Shown here: in pieces, positions 25,071 through 34,557 of the stretch
Numbering within the stretch: position 1 is the stretch's first letter
How the letters are laid out: every line of letters starts with the position of its first letter
Assembly: GCF_024655635.1 (NCBI RefSeq)
Contig: NZ_JANLGI010000004.1
Location: forward strand, 62,001-126,000
Direction: 5' to 3'
DNA length: 64,000 bases
DNA from: Allobosea sp. 47.2.35
Lineage (GTDB): Bacteria > Pseudomonadota > Alphaproteobacteria > Rhizobiales > Beijerinckiaceae
The notes under the pieces: generated by a model
Told to the model about the DNA's origin: nothing
The model's input: the letters and a program-made list of their open reading frames with translations, nothing else
Databases searched by the model: none
Position numbers and translations under genes: made by a program

Positions 25071-25817
25071 ATGTCCGCTCCCGATTTCGCCCGGCACCGG
25101 CTCTTCATCGATCAGCCCTTTGGCCCGGCTGCGATTCTCCCGCTCGAACGCGAGCAGGCCAATTATCTGCTCAATGTCCTGCGTCTGCGGGTCGAGGGCA
25201 CCATCCTCGTCTTCAACGGGCGCGACGGCGAATGGCTGGCGCGCCTCGTGCCGGAAGGCCGCAAGCAGGCAAGCCTCGAACTGGTTCGACAGACGAAGCC
25301 GCAGCCTCCGGCCTCCGACCTGCACTACCTGTTCGCACCGCTGAAACATGCCCGGCTCGACTACATGGCGCAGAAGGCGGTCGAGATGGGGGCGGGCGTG
25401 CTTCAGCCCGTGCTGACCCGGCGTACCCAGGTCTCCCGACTCAACCTCGACCGGATGCGCGCCAATGCCGTCGAGGCGGCCGAGCAATGCGGCATCCTTT
25501 GCCTGCCGGGGATCGAGCCGGAACGCTCCCTCGAAGCCGCGCTCGCGGCGCTGGCGCCGGAGCGGCTGCTGGTCTTCTGCGACGAGGGCATGGCGGAGGC
25601 GAGCCCGCTTTCGGCCCTGGGTGCGTGCAAGCCTGCGCCGCTTGCCGTCCTGATCGGCCCTGAAGGCGGCTTCGACGAAGCCGAGAGGCAATTGATCCGG
25701 TCGCGGCCCAACACGCTGCCGATCTCGCTCGGTCCGCGCATTCTGCGGGCGGATACGGCCGCGGTGGCGGCGCTCGCTCTGGTGCAGGCCGCTCTCGGCG
25801 ACTGGCCGCGGGCCTGA
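25071..25817 (+). CDS. rsmE: 16S rRNA (uracil(1498)-N(3))-methyltransferase
   Basis: A 248-residue SPOUT-class methyltransferase that methylates N3 of U1498 in 16S rRNA. The N-terminal PUA-like domain includes YLLNVLRLRVEGTI and FNGRDGEWLARL. The knotted C-terminal domain has QKAVEMGAGVLQPVLTRRTQ, LIGPEGGFDEAE and LGPRILRADTAA, which binds SAM. Length is normal. It is divergent from the secreted protein and about 170 bases before gshA. Confidence 0.95.
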   Translation: MSAPDFARHRLFIDQPFGPAAILPLEREQANYLLNVLRLRVEGTILVFNGRDGEWLARLVPEGRKQASLELVRQTKPQPPASDLHYLFAPLKHARLDYMAQKAVEMGAGVLQPVLTRRTQVSRLNLDRMRANAVEAAEQCGILCLPGIEPERSLEAALAALAPERLLVFCDEGMAEASPLSALGACKPAPLAVLIGPEGGFDEAERQLIRSRPNTLPISLGPRILRADTAAVAALALVQAALGDWPRA

Positions 25818-25988
25818 CAATCAGGGCGGCGAGACCTGCCGCCAGCGCCGGTCGCCTTTGCGCGAATGCACGATACCGGTCGTTGTCGAGCGCCCGGCGC
25901 TCGCCTATGTCTGTGCATCCTCTTCCGGCTTCCTCCGCGCGCTCAGTGCCGGGGGCCGGTCGTCCTGACTTAATCTGCCGGAGCGCCC

Positions 25989-27368
25989 ATGGCTCGCGAC
26001 GTGTCCGATTCGACCCCGATCGGTTCCAAGGCCGAACTGATTGCGTGGATCGCCGCCGGCGAGAAACCGGTCTCGTCCTTCCGGATCGGCACCGAGCACG
26101 AGAAATTCCCGTTCTATCGGAGCGACCTCGCGCCTGTTCCCTATGAGGGGCGCGCTGGCGCCGGCGGTATCCGCGCGCTGCTGGAAGGCATGCAGCAGCG
26201 GCTCGGCTGGGAGCCGATCGTCGATGCCGGCCATATCATCGGCCTGGCCGGGCCGGATGGCGGTGGGGCGATCTCGCTGGAGCCCGGCGGTCAGTTCGAG
26301 CTGTCCGGCGCGCCGCTGGCGACGCTGCATGAGACGGAGGCCGAGCTTCTGGCCCATCTCGCCGATGTGAAGGCCGTCGCTGCCCCGCATGATATCGGCT
26401 TCGCCGGCCTTGGTGCCTCGCCGCTCTGGACCCGCACCGAGACGCCGGTCATGCCGAAGGGTCGCTACAAGATCATGGCGAACTACATGCCGAAGGTCGG
26501 CACGATGGGCCTCGACATGATGTTCCGGACCTGCACCGTGCAGGTCAATCTCGACTTCGCCAGCGAGACGGACATGGTCCGCAAGCTCCGGGTCTCGCTG
26601 GCATTGCAGCCGCTCTCCACCGCCCTGTTCGCCTCCTCGCCTTTCCTGGAGCGCAAGCTCAACGGCTTCCAGTCGATGCGCTCGGAAATCTGGCGCGACA
26701 CCGACAAGGCCCGCTCCGGCATGCTGGCCTTCGCCTTCGACGAAGGCATGTCCTATGAGGGCTATGTCGACTGGGCGCTCGACGTCCCCATGTACTTCGT
26801 CAAGCGCGGCGACACCTATCATGACGTCGCGGGCGCCTCCTTCCGCGATCTGCTGGCCGGCCGCCTGCCGCAATTGCCGGGCGAGAAGGCGACCATGTCC
26901 GACTGGGCCAATCATCTCTCGACGCTGTTCCCCGAGGTCCGGCTCAAGCGCTTCCTCGAGATGCGCGGCTGCGATGCCGGGCCGGCCGACATGCTGGCTG
27001 CGATGCCGGCCTTCTGGGTCGGCCTGCTCTACGATACCACCTCGCTCGATGCGGCCTGGGATCTCGTCAAGGGCTGGAACGCCGAGGAGCGGCAGGCGTT
27101 GCGCGATGCGGTGCCGGCGCAAGGGCTTGCGGCTGCGATCGGTGGGCGCAAGCTCGCGGAGATCGCTGCCGAGGTCGTGGAACTGTCGCGCGCGGGCCTT
27201 GCGCGCAGGGCCTTCAAGAACGGCGCCGGGCAGGACGAGACCCGTTTCCTGGCGCCTTTGCAAGGCATTCTGGAGTGTGGCCAGAATCTCGCGCAGGTGC
27301 TGGAGGCGCGCTATCGTGATGCTTGGCAGGGCAAGGTCGAGCCCGTCATGACCGAAATGGCGCTCTGA
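25989..27368 (+). CDS. gshA: glutamate-cysteine ligase, plant/alphaproteobacterial type
   Basis: A 459-residue ligase for the first step of glutathione synthesis, of the GCS2-like type shared by alphaproteobacteria and plants. Signatures are FRIGTEHEKFPF near residue 32, SLEPGGQFELSGAP near 97, LWTRTETPVMPKGRYKIM, FRTCTVQVNLDF near 180 and YEGYVDWALDVPMYFV. Length fits the family. It probably forms its own unit after rsmE. Confidence 0.95.
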   Translation: MARDVSDSTPIGSKAELIAWIAAGEKPVSSFRIGTEHEKFPFYRSDLAPVPYEGRAGAGGIRALLEGMQQRLGWEPIVDAGHIIGLAGPDGGGAISLEPGGQFELSGAPLATLHETEAELLAHLADVKAVAAPHDIGFAGLGASPLWTRTETPVMPKGRYKIMANYMPKVGTMGLDMMFRTCTVQVNLDFASETDMVRKLRVSLALQPLSTALFASSPFLERKLNGFQSMRSEIWRDTDKARSGMLAFAFDEGMSYEGYVDWALDVPMYFVKRGDTYHDVAGASFRDLLAGRLPQLPGEKATMSDWANHLSTLFPEVRLKRFLEMRGCDAGPADMLAAMPAFWVGLLYDTTSLDAAWDLVKGWNAEERQALRDAVPAQGLAAAIGGRKLAEIAAEVVELSRAGLARRAFKNGAGQDETRFLAPLQGILECGQNLAQVLEARYRDAWQGKVEPVMTEMAL

Positions 27369-27471
27369 AACGGCCCGCGATCCCCTCGCTTCCACGCGAT
27401 AATCGCCATTTCGGGCGGATTGCAGCGTCGGAATTAACGAGTTGGATGAAGCTTGCCGTTAATCTGCCGGC

Positions 27472-27651
27472 ATGGAGCGGATCAGACAGAGCTTCCTTGA
27501 GTTTGTTCGTGACGAGCGCGGTGCGACCGTGATCGAGTACGGCCTCGTCGCCGTCATCATCTCGATCACGATCATCACCTCGGTCACCTTTTACGGCGCC
27601 CGGGTCAATTCCTTCCTGATGGCCGCAGCCAGCGGCATCAAGATGCCCTGA
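27472..27651 (+). CDS. Flp family type IVb pilin
   Basis: A 59-residue class IVb pilin, too short to be listed by a 60-residue cutoff. The leader ends at the processing site G/ATVIEYGL (DERGATVIEYGLVAVII, residues 14-30), where prepilin peptidase cuts after Gly and the mature protein keeps Glu at position 5. A single hydrophobic helix follows and a short tail, SFLMAAASGIKMP, ends it. It stands alone; no tad/cpa secretion genes are in the window. Family identification is strong. Whether it is expressed or assembled is unknown. Confidence 0.85.
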   Translation: MERIRQSFLEFVRDERGATVIEYGLVAVIISITIITSVTFYGARVNSFLMAAASGIKMP

Positions 27652-27660
27652 GCCGCTTTT

Positions 27661-28542
27661 CTATTCTGCCGCCGTCTTGAAGCTCGCCAGGTTGTCCAGG
27701 CTCTGGATGATGTGCTCGGCCAGCGCGTTCGACAGAACCGAGGGATCGAAGCGGGTGCGCAGCAGCCCGATCTTGCATGACGGCAAGGTTGCGAAGCCTT
27801 CCGAGGGCCCCAGGATGCGCATGCCCGGTCTGACCGCGCTCTCCGGCAGCACCGAGATCGCGAGCCCAGCCAGCACCGCCGCGCCGACGGCCGTGGAATT
27901 CCAGCTCGCATAGAGCACGCGGAAGCGCCGCCCCTTCGATTCCAGCGCATCGACCGCGGCCTGCCGCCAGTTGCAGGTCGGCCGCCCCAGCGCGAGCGGC
28001 AGCGGGTCCTCCTCATGCACGCTATGGCGCGCCGAGGTGACCCAGAGCAGCGGCTCGATGCGGATGATCTCGCCCTGGCCGCGGCTTTCGACATGGGTGA
28101 TGATCGCGAGGTCGATATCGCCGGTCGCGATCCGCTCCGCCAGCATCGGGGTCGGCTCGCAGACCACGGTGACCTCGGCGCGCGGATTCGAATGGGCGAA
28201 GCGCGCCAGGATTTCCGGCAGGTAGCGATCGGCATAGTCGTCAGGCACGCCGAGACGGATGCGGCCCTTGAGATCGGCATCGGCGAAGGATGCCACGCAT
28301 TCGAGATTGAGGCGCACGATCCGGCGGGCATAGTCGAGCAGGCGCTCGCCATCCTCGGTCAGCTTGGCATGGCGCCCGTCACGGCCGAACAGGGGCCGCC
28401 CGACGCGCTCCTCAAGCCGCTTCATCTGCATGGAAACGGCCGATTGCGTCTTGAAGACGATCTCCGCGGCGCGGGTGAAGGAACCGGTATCGGCGATGGC
28501 GACGAAGGTCTTGAGCTGATCGGCGTCGAGCACATGAGCCAT
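27661..28542 (-). CDS. LysR-family transcriptional regulator
   Basis: A 293-residue LysR regulator. The N-terminal winged helix-turn-helix is LKTFVAIADTGSFTRAAEIVFKTQSAVSMQMKRLE (split here by motif: SFTRAAE, TQSAVSMQ), then the linker helix and the periplasmic-binding-like effector domain from about residue 90 (GRIRLGVPDDYADRYLP). It is divergent from a DUF1127 gene, a common pairing in Rhizobiales, and probably controls it. The effector is unknown. The start at 28542 (MAHVLDADQL) is preferred to an ATG nine codons earlier. Confidence 0.9.
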   Translation of the reverse strand: MAHVLDADQLKTFVAIADTGSFTRAAEIVFKTQSAVSMQMKRLEERVGRPLFGRDGRHAKLTEDGERLLDYARRIVRLNLECVASFADADLKGRIRLGVPDDYADRYLPEILARFAHSNPRAEVTVVCEPTPMLAERIATGDIDLAIITHVESRGQGEIIRIEPLLWVTSARHSVHEEDPLPLALGRPTCNWRQAAVDALESKGRRFRVLYASWNSTAVGAAVLAGLAISVLPESAVRPGMRILGPSEGFATLPSCKIGLLRTRFDPSVLSNALAEHIIQSLDNLASFKTAAE

Positions 28543-28721
28543 TGGCGATCCCCGTCCACTGTCCATCAATATCAGTGTTGCGAGACATCATAACCATTCG
28601 TTTGGCTGATGGCCAGAGCTTCGCTAGGGTCTGGATGCACTCCGAAATTTCCCGTCAATGGCGCGTCCGGGCGGGGCGGAGAGGCAAAGATCAACGTTCC
28701 GCACCGCCAAAGGAGGCCGTC

Positions 28722-29084
28722 ATGCTGCTCATGACCATTACCGCGAAGTCGCTCTCGTCCGTTTCGGCCGGCGTCACGCGTGTTGCCACCATCGCCGCTG
28801 CCGGAACGATTCAACTCGTGCGCGCGCTCGCCCATCGTCGTGAGGTGATGCGGCTGGGTGCCGAGCTCGACGAGCGCGGACTCAAGGATATCGGCCTCGT
28901 GCGTTCGGATATCGACGGCGCGCTGGCGACGTCCTGGCTTGACGATCCCTCGACCGTCCTGGCTGAGCGCTCGCGCACGTCGTCGAACCTCGCCGCCGCG
29001 CGGCGCGAGCATGCCCTGCGCCATGCCGGCGCCGCGCCGATGCTGGCCGGCAAGGCCGATATCACGGTTGCACGCTGCGCCTGA
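28722..29084 (+). CDS. DUF1127 domain-containing small protein
   Basis: A 120-residue protein with a DUF1127 (YjiS-like) core, REVMRLGAELDERGLKDIGLVRSD, near residues 41-64. Short DUF1127 proteins have been linked to phosphate and carbon metabolism and to RNA binding in Agrobacterium and Rhodobacter; this one is longer, with an Ala/Arg-rich tail. A perfect AAAGGAGG precedes the ATG, which suggests high expression. It is divergent from a LysR regulator and ends before a strong terminator. Confidence 0.85.
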   Translation: MLLMTITAKSLSSVSAGVTRVATIAAAGTIQLVRALAHRREVMRLGAELDERGLKDIGLVRSDIDGALATSWLDDPSTVLAERSRTSSNLAAARREHALRHAGAAPMLAGKADITVARCA

Positions 29085-29107
29085 CCCCTTGGCGACAGCG
29101 TCCCTGC

Positions 29108-29138
29108 GGGCGGGAGCTTCGTGCTTCCGCCCCTTTTT
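29108..29138 (+). terminator. intrinsic terminator after the DUF1127 gene
   Basis: GGGCGGGAGC pairs with GCTTCCGCCC (one G-U) over a 5-base loop TTCGT and is followed, one base later, by five T residues. Confidence 0.85.
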
Positions 29139-29170
29139 CTTGCGCTCAACACATCGAAAGTTGAAATGCC

Positions 29171-30061
29171 TCAGCGGCGGCCCTGTCCGCCGCCGAGCAT
29201 GGCGTCGAGGATCGATTTCAGCGCGTTCTGATGATCGTCCTGGATCTGGCGGCCGTGCTCGAACATCTGGTTGAGGGCGTCGAGCCCGATCGAGCCCGGC
29301 CCGTTGGCCGAGGATGAGGGTGCCGTCTCCTCCGGCTCGGGCTCGGGCGCACGCCGCGGCGCGCTGCGTGGACGGGGAGCGGGCTCCGGCTCCGGTTGCT
29401 GCGGTGCTAAGCCGCCAAACATGCCGCCGAGAATCTGGCCGAGCGCGCCGCCGAACGGATCGGAAGGGGAGGCCTGCGGGGTAGGCTGCGGCTGGCCGCC
29501 GGCCTGGCCGAACATGCCCTTGAGGATCGCCTCGAACGGATTGGCCGGCATCTGGGGCTGCTGCGGCGGCGCCGGCTGCATGCCGGGCATCTGGCCGCGC
29601 ATCATTTCGGCGAACTGGCCGAGGATGCCGCCCAGCCCCTCGTTGCTCGATGTCTTCGACAGGCCGCCCATTAGCATCGCGGCGATGACCGGCAGCATCT
29701 GCTTGAGGATGGCTTGCGAAACGCCGCTGGTCGCGGCCGCCTGCGCCGCGATCGCCTGGCTGACCTCGCGCGAGCCGAAGAGCTGGCTGAGCACGTCGTT
29801 GCCGGCGGTCTGCGCACCGGCCGGAATGCCGTAGCCGCCGGCCTCGAAGAAGCGGGCATAGGGCGAGGCCGTCATCATCTGCGCCAGCGAGCCGAAGGCG
29901 TAGGGGTCGCGGGTCTGCCGCTGCAGCCCCATCGAGAAGGCCGGCAGCAGGGCATCGAGCGCGGCCTGCGTCTGCTGCAGGCTCAGTCCGTATTGCTGGG
30001 CGAGGTTAGGCAGCGCCTGGCCGTGCTGGGCCGATTGCATGATATCGAACAGGTTCATCAT
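29171..30061 (-). CDS. DUF937 domain-containing protein
   Basis: A 296-residue protein of the DUF937 (YidB-like) family. The N-terminal domain reads MNLFDIMQSAQHGQALPNLAQQYGLS-type sequence with GLSLQQTQAALDALLPAFSMGL near residues 25-46. A second helical region (residues 105-160) contains KQMLPVIAAMLMGGLSK. The middle is Met/Pro/Gln-rich (160-260), probably disordered, and the tail LDALNQMFEHGRQIQDDHQ is a helix. Function is unknown. The frame is open far upstream, but this start matches the family. Confidence 0.8.
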   Translation of the reverse strand: MMNLFDIMQSAQHGQALPNLAQQYGLSLQQTQAALDALLPAFSMGLQRQTRDPYAFGSLAQMMTASPYARFFEAGGYGIPAGAQTAGNDVLSQLFGSREVSQAIAAQAAATSGVSQAILKQMLPVIAAMLMGGLSKTSSNEGLGGILGQFAEMMRGQMPGMQPAPPQQPQMPANPFEAILKGMFGQAGGQPQPTPQASPSDPFGGALGQILGGMFGGLAPQQPEPEPAPRPRSAPRRAPEPEPEETAPSSSANGPGSIGLDALNQMFEHGRQIQDDHQNALKSILDAMLGGGQGRR

Positions 30062-30096
30062 GGACGCTTCTCCCCGGCCGGCCCCTGGTTCCAGCT

Positions 30097-31503
30097 CTAG
30101 GGCGACGATAGCAGGGTGTCCTTGCCTGGCAAATCTGTTGCCGCTTGCCGCTGCGCGGCCCGGCGCTCCAGCCGGGTGATGCCGCGATAGGCGAAGATCA
30201 GCGCCAGCACGCCGAAGGCGACGGCGCCGAGCGCCGAGCCCGCCATCGCGCCCTTCGGTCCGGCGAGATGCGCTCCGAGGATGGCCAGCGGCACGGTGCC
30301 CAGCGTGGCGCGGCCCCAGCTGAACAGCGTCGACATGAACGGCATGCCGAGGTTGTTGAAGGCGGCATTGGCGACGAAGAGCATGCCGACGAAAATCCAC
30401 ATCGGCCCGGCGATCAGGCAGAAGAACAGAACCAGCTCGGCCGTCAGCCCCGTCGCATGGAAGGCGGAGACGAGGACGTCGCGGAAGGCGAAGAGCAGCG
30501 CCCAGGAGACGAGGACGCAGCCACCGGCGAAGATCGCCGAATCGGTCAGGCCCCGGCGCATACGGTCGAAGCGCCCGGCACCCCAGTTCTGGCCGAGGAT
30601 CGGCCCGACCGAGCCTGACAGCGCGAACAGCACACCGAAGGCGACGGGCACGAGCCGGTCCACGATCGCGAGCGCCGCGATCGCCGCATCGCCGAAACGG
30701 GCTATGACGCTGGCGAAGACTGCGTTGGCGATCGGGTTCGAGAGATTGGTCAGGATCGCCGGCCCCGCGATCGCGAAGGTCCGGGCGGCATCCTGCCGGA
30801 TGAAGGACAGGCGCGGGCGGTCGATCATGTCATGCACCACCACGCAGCCATGGAAGCCGATGGCGATGATGATGATACGCGCCAGCACGATCGCGATGGC
30901 GGCGCCGTCCGGCCCGAGCCCGAAGCCGAAGATCAGCAGCGGGTCGAGCCCCGCCGTCGCGATGCCGCCGCCGAGTGTCACGAACATCGCGCGCCTGGCG
31001 TCGCCGACCGCGCGCAGGATGCCGGAGAGGCCCATGCCGATCGCCATCAGGGCGTTCGATGGCAGCACGATGTGGAGGAAGGAGAGGGCGACCGCATGCG
31101 ACTGGTCGCGCGCACCGAGCAGGCTGAGCAGCTTCGGCAGGAAGGGCAGCACTGCGAGCGAGATGACGAGCGCCACGAGCGCCGACAGGACCATGGTTGA
31201 GGCCGCGATGCGTCGTGCGGCAGGGCGGTCGCCCGCACCGATGCTGCGTGAGGTCAGCGCGGTGACGGCGATCATCAGCCCGACATTCACCGAGATCATC
31301 AGGTAGAGCACGATCGTGGCGAAGCCGACGCCGGCCGTCGCCTCCGGCCGCCCGAGCCAGGAGACGTAGAGCAGCGAAAGCAGGTCGACCACGAAGACCG
31401 CCATCAGGCCGACCGAACTCGTCGCGGTCATCACCGCGACATGGCGCATCAGCGGTCCCTCGAGGAAGACGGCCTGTGCCGGCCGCGCCGCAGCCTCGCT
31501 CAT
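30097..31503 (-). CDS. MATE family efflux transporter
   Basis: A 468-residue multidrug and toxin extrusion protein with twelve predicted membrane helices. It shows the family's two pseudo-symmetric halves: SLLYVSWLGRPEATAGVGFAT near residue 47, GMGLSGILRAVGDARRAMF near 155, and ALSGSVGPILGQNWGAGRFDRM near 295. It would export organic cations with H+ or Na+. Its start overlaps the 3' end of the upstream Kef-type gene by four bases (ATGA), so the two are co-translated. Confidence 0.93.
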   Translation of the reverse strand: MSEAAARPAQAVFLEGPLMRHVAVMTATSSVGLMAVFVVDLLSLLYVSWLGRPEATAGVGFATIVLYLMISVNVGLMIAVTALTSRSIGAGDRPAARRIAASTMVLSALVALVISLAVLPFLPKLLSLLGARDQSHAVALSFLHIVLPSNALMAIGMGLSGILRAVGDARRAMFVTLGGGIATAGLDPLLIFGFGLGPDGAAIAIVLARIIIIAIGFHGCVVVHDMIDRPRLSFIRQDAARTFAIAGPAILTNLSNPIANAVFASVIARFGDAAIAALAIVDRLVPVAFGVLFALSGSVGPILGQNWGAGRFDRMRRGLTDSAIFAGGCVLVSWALLFAFRDVLVSAFHATGLTAELVLFFCLIAGPMWIFVGMLFVANAAFNNLGMPFMSTLFSWGRATLGTVPLAILGAHLAGPKGAMAGSALGAVAFGVLALIFAYRGITRLERRAAQRQAATDLPGKDTLLSSP

Positions 31504-33365
31504 CGCTCGGGCTCGCCGACGCCGCCGACCGCGACCTCTGCTCCGCCATCCTCGATGACCTGCCGCGTCTCCGGCGTGAGCGGCTTCGACTTGGCCTTGG
31601 GCGGCACGAGCGGCTCCGGCGTGACGCGCGGCACGCGGTTGATCGCGGCGGCGAGCCCTTCGTGGAACTGAATCTCCATGCGCTGCGCGTCGCGGTCGCG
31701 GACATGGTCGATCACGAGATCGGCCTCGTCGCGGGTCAGGCCCAGCGTCTCCAGGGTGACGCGGCCGAAGCCCAGCGCCGATTCGAAGGTCTCGCGCATC
31801 TGGAAGTCGACATTCGCCTTCATCAGCTCGATCGCATGGATGCGGTCATAGGCCCGCACATGCAGCCGCACGCTCGGGAACTCGGCCTTGACCATCTCGA
31901 CGATCCGGAGCGCCGCCTGCCTGTCGTCGACGCAGATGCAGATGACGCGGGCCTTGCCGGCGCCGGCCGCGCGCAGCACGTCGAGCCGCGTGCCGTCGCC
32001 GTAATAGATCTTGAAGCCGAACTGCGCGGCCGAGCGGATGCGCTCGACATCGGAATCGATGACGGTGACATCGATATGCTGGAGCAGCAGCGCCTGCGTC
32101 ACGATCTGGCCGAAACGGCCGAAGCCGATCACCATCACCGGGCTGTCGCCGGCGCCCTCATAGTCCTCGTCCATCGTCGCGGGCGTGATGCGGGCGAGCA
32201 GTGCCGCATCGATCAGCTTGGCGACGACGGGACCGAGCAGCATGCTGATCGCCGCGAGCGCGGTGACCATCGCCGATTGCTGGGCCGTGAGCAGCCCGTT
32301 CGCGAGGCCCAGCGGCAGCAGCACGAAGGCGAATTCGCCAGCCGGCGAGAGCAGGGCGCCGGCCCGCACCGCCTCGAGCCAGGACGAGCAGGACAGCCGC
32401 AGGATCGAGGTCACCACCGCGATCTTGAACAGAACCAGCAGCGGCGCGGCGAGCGCCAGCAGCAGCCAGTTATCGGCGACGAGCTTGAGGTCGAGCGACA
32501 TGCCGACCGCCATGAAGAACAGGCCGAGCAGCACGCCGCGGAACGGCTCGATATCGGCTTCCAGCTCATGCCGGAAATGCGAATCGGCCAGCATCACGCC
32601 GGCGAGGAAAGCGCCCATCGCCATCGAGAGCCCGACATGCTCCATCAGGAGCGCGGCGCCGAGAACGATCAGCAGCGCAGCCGCCGTCATCACATCCTTG
32701 GCGCCGGTATGGGCGAGGATGCGGAAGAACGGGTTCATCACATAGCGCCCGGCCAGCACGATCAGCACCAGCGCGAAGAGCGCGATGCCGAGACTCGCCA
32801 GCGCCATCATCGGGCTGCCGGTTTCCTTGCCGCCCGTGGTCGCGAGCAGCGGCAGCAGTGCCAGCACGGGCGCGATCGCCATGTCCTGGAACAGCAGGAT
32901 CGAGAAGGTGCGCCGGCCATAGGTCTCGTTGCCGTCGCCGCGCTCCTCCAGCAATTGCAGCGCGATCGAAGTGGCCGAGAGGGCGAGCGCGACGCCGACC
33001 GCGACGGCGCCCGCCGCAGACAGGCCGAAATACCAGCCGGTCAGCCCGATGCCGCCGGCGCTGAGCGCCATCTGCGCGAGGCCGGAGCCGAGAATGTCCT
33101 TGCGCATCGAGTAGAGCCGCGACGGCTGCAATTCGAGGCCGACGAGGAAGAGCAGCAGCACGACGCCGATCTCGGCCGTACCGCGGATCGTGTCGGGATC
33201 CTTGATCACGCCGAGGATCGAGGGGCCGATGACGATGCCGGCCGCGAGATAACCCAGCACCGCCGACTGGCCGAGCTTGCGGAACAGGGGTACGGCGATC
33301 ACCGCCCCCGCGCAGAAGGTCAGGATCGGCGGAAGATAGCTGGCATGCGAGGCGGCGTCGGCCAT
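31500..33365 (-). CDS. monovalent cation:proton antiporter-2 (CPA2), Kef-type with TrkA-N domain
   Basis: A 621-residue potassium/proton antiporter. Twelve to thirteen hydrophobic helices (about residues 10-385) include GIVIGPSILGVI, ILLFQDMAIAPVLALL (the counterpart of the HALFQDIAAIP motif) and LMEHVGLSMAMGAFLAGVMLA. A TrkA-N (RCK) domain starts at about residue 406 with VMVIGFGRFGQIV, a Rossmann nucleotide-binding loop. The tail is hydrophilic. Kef systems protect against electrophiles through glutathione-gated K+ efflux; gshA is 6 kb away but not adjacent. No KefF/KefG ancillary gene is visible. It precedes the MATE gene. Confidence 0.93.
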   Translation of the reverse strand: MADAASHASYLPPILTFCAGAVIAVPLFRKLGQSAVLGYLAAGIVIGPSILGVIKDPDTIRGTAEIGVVLLLFLVGLELQPSRLYSMRKDILGSGLAQMALSAGGIGLTGWYFGLSAAGAVAVGVALALSATSIALQLLEERGDGNETYGRRTFSILLFQDMAIAPVLALLPLLATTGGKETGSPMMALASLGIALFALVLIVLAGRYVMNPFFRILAHTGAKDVMTAAALLIVLGAALLMEHVGLSMAMGAFLAGVMLADSHFRHELEADIEPFRGVLLGLFFMAVGMSLDLKLVADNWLLLALAAPLLVLFKIAVVTSILRLSCSSWLEAVRAGALLSPAGEFAFVLLPLGLANGLLTAQQSAMVTALAAISMLLGPVVAKLIDAALLARITPATMDEDYEGAGDSPVMVIGFGRFGQIVTQALLLQHIDVTVIDSDVERIRSAAQFGFKIYYGDGTRLDVLRAAGAGKARVICICVDDRQAALRIVEMVKAEFPSVRLHVRAYDRIHAIELMKANVDFQMRETFESALGFGRVTLETLGLTRDEADLVIDHVRDRDAQRMEIQFHEGLAAAINRVPRVTPEPLVPPKAKSKPLTPETRQVIEDGGAEVAVGGVGEPER

Positions 33366-33564
33366 GCGGAACTCGGGGCTTTTGGAACGGGCTTGGCGGT
33401 CCGGCGCGACGCGCGGCGTGGCGGGCCGTGTTTCTATCTAGGCTTTCGACGGCGATCCTGCGAGAGGCAATCGGCATGGCGGTCCAGCCTGCGCCGCTTC
33501 GCTTCCTTGACATCGCCCCGATCCCGCCGAAAGAAGACGCGGACTGTTGGAGAACTCTTCGCGC

Positions 33565-34536
33565 GTGACCAAGCCGCCGCTCGACATCCTGCTTTGCGCC
33601 CCGCGTGGTTTCTGCGCCGGGGTCGTGCGCGCCATCGACGCTGTCGAGAAGGCGCTGAAGCTGCATGGCGCGCCGGTCTATGTCCGCCACGAGATCGTCC
33701 ACAACAAATACGTCGTCGAATCCCTGAAGCGGAAGGGTGCGGTCTTCGTCGCCGAGCTCGACGAGGTGCCGGACGAGACGCGCCCCGTGATCTTCTCGGC
33801 CCATGGCGTCGCCAAGGCGGTGCCGGCGGCCGCGAAGGCGCGCAACCTCTTCGCCATCGACGCGACCTGCCCGCTGGTCACCAAGGTCCATCGCGAGGCC
33901 GAGGTCCACCACAAGCGCGGCCGTCATATCCTGCTCGTCGGCCATGCCGGCCATCCCGAGGTCATCGGCACGATGGGCCAGCTCCCCGAGGGCGCGATCA
34001 CGCTGATCGAGACGCTGGACGACGTCGCGACGCTTGAAGCGCCGGAAGGCCAGCCGCTCGCCTATGTCACCCAGACCACGCTCTCGGTCGACGACACCCG
34101 CGAGATCGTCGATGCGCTGCAGGCCCGCTTCCCGGAGCTGATCGCCCCGCACAAGGAAGACATCTGCTACGCCACGACCAACCGCCAGGAGGCGGTGAAG
34201 CGCGTCGCGCCGCTGGTCGAGGGGCTGATCGTCGTCGGCTCGCCCAATTCCTCGAACTCGCAGCGCCTGCGCGAGGTCGCCGAGCGCGCCGGCTGCCCGG
34301 TCGCGCGGCTCGTGCTGCGCACCGACGAGATCGACTGGTCGGTCTTCGGCAATATCCGCAGCCTCGGCATCACCGCCGGTGCGAGCGCGCCCGAGGTGCT
34401 GGTCGAGGAGATCATCGACGCCTTCGCCGCGCGCTACGAGGTCCGCGTCGAGACCGTCTCGACCGCCGACGAGAACGTCTTCTTCCCGCTGCCGCGCGAA
34501 TTGCGCGGCGAGGCGACGCCGGACGCGGCGGAATAA
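33565..34536 (+). CDS. ispH: 4-hydroxy-3-methylbut-2-enyl diphosphate reductase
   Basis: A 323-residue IspH, the last enzyme of the MEP isoprenoid pathway, which makes IPP and DMAPP with a [4Fe-4S] cluster. The three cluster cysteines lie in CAPRGFCAG (near residue 13), [11 protein letters not shown] (near 97) and [11 protein letters not shown] (near 198). The active-site Glu/His are in VRHEIVHN and SAHGV, and [10 protein letters not shown] is present. I choose the GTG at 33565, 10 bases after GGAGA; a TTG at 33547 in frame would add six residues. It is first in ispH-thrB-rnhA. Confidence 0.95.
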   Translation: MTKPPLDILLCAPRGFCAGVVRAIDAVEKALKLHGAPVYVRHEIVHNKYVVESLKRKGAVFVAELDEVPDETRPVIFSAHGVAKAVPAAAKARNLFAIDATCPLVTKVHREAEVHHKRGRHILLVGHAGHPEVIGTMGQLPEGAITLIETLDDVATLEAPEGQPLAYVTQTTLSVDDTREIVDALQARFPELIAPHKEDICYATTNRQEAVKRVAPLVEGLIVVGSPNSSNSQRLREVAERAGCPVARLVLRTDEIDWSVFGNIRSLGITAGASAPEVLVEEIIDAFAARYEVRVETVSTADENVFFPLPRELRGEATPDAAE

Positions 34537-34557
34537 TCTCAGCAGAAGAGTGCAAGC

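Noticed and set aside
28543-28721. LysR binding site (T-N11-A) between lysR and the DUF1127 gene
   Set aside because: Several loose matches exist and none is a clear palindrome. A site is likely there, but I cannot place it.
31476-34037. 853-residue open frame on the plus strand over the antiporter and ispH
   Set aside because: The antisense of the Kef-type gene; the translation is Arg/His/Gln/Asp-rich and structureless. The antiporter frame is clearly coding.
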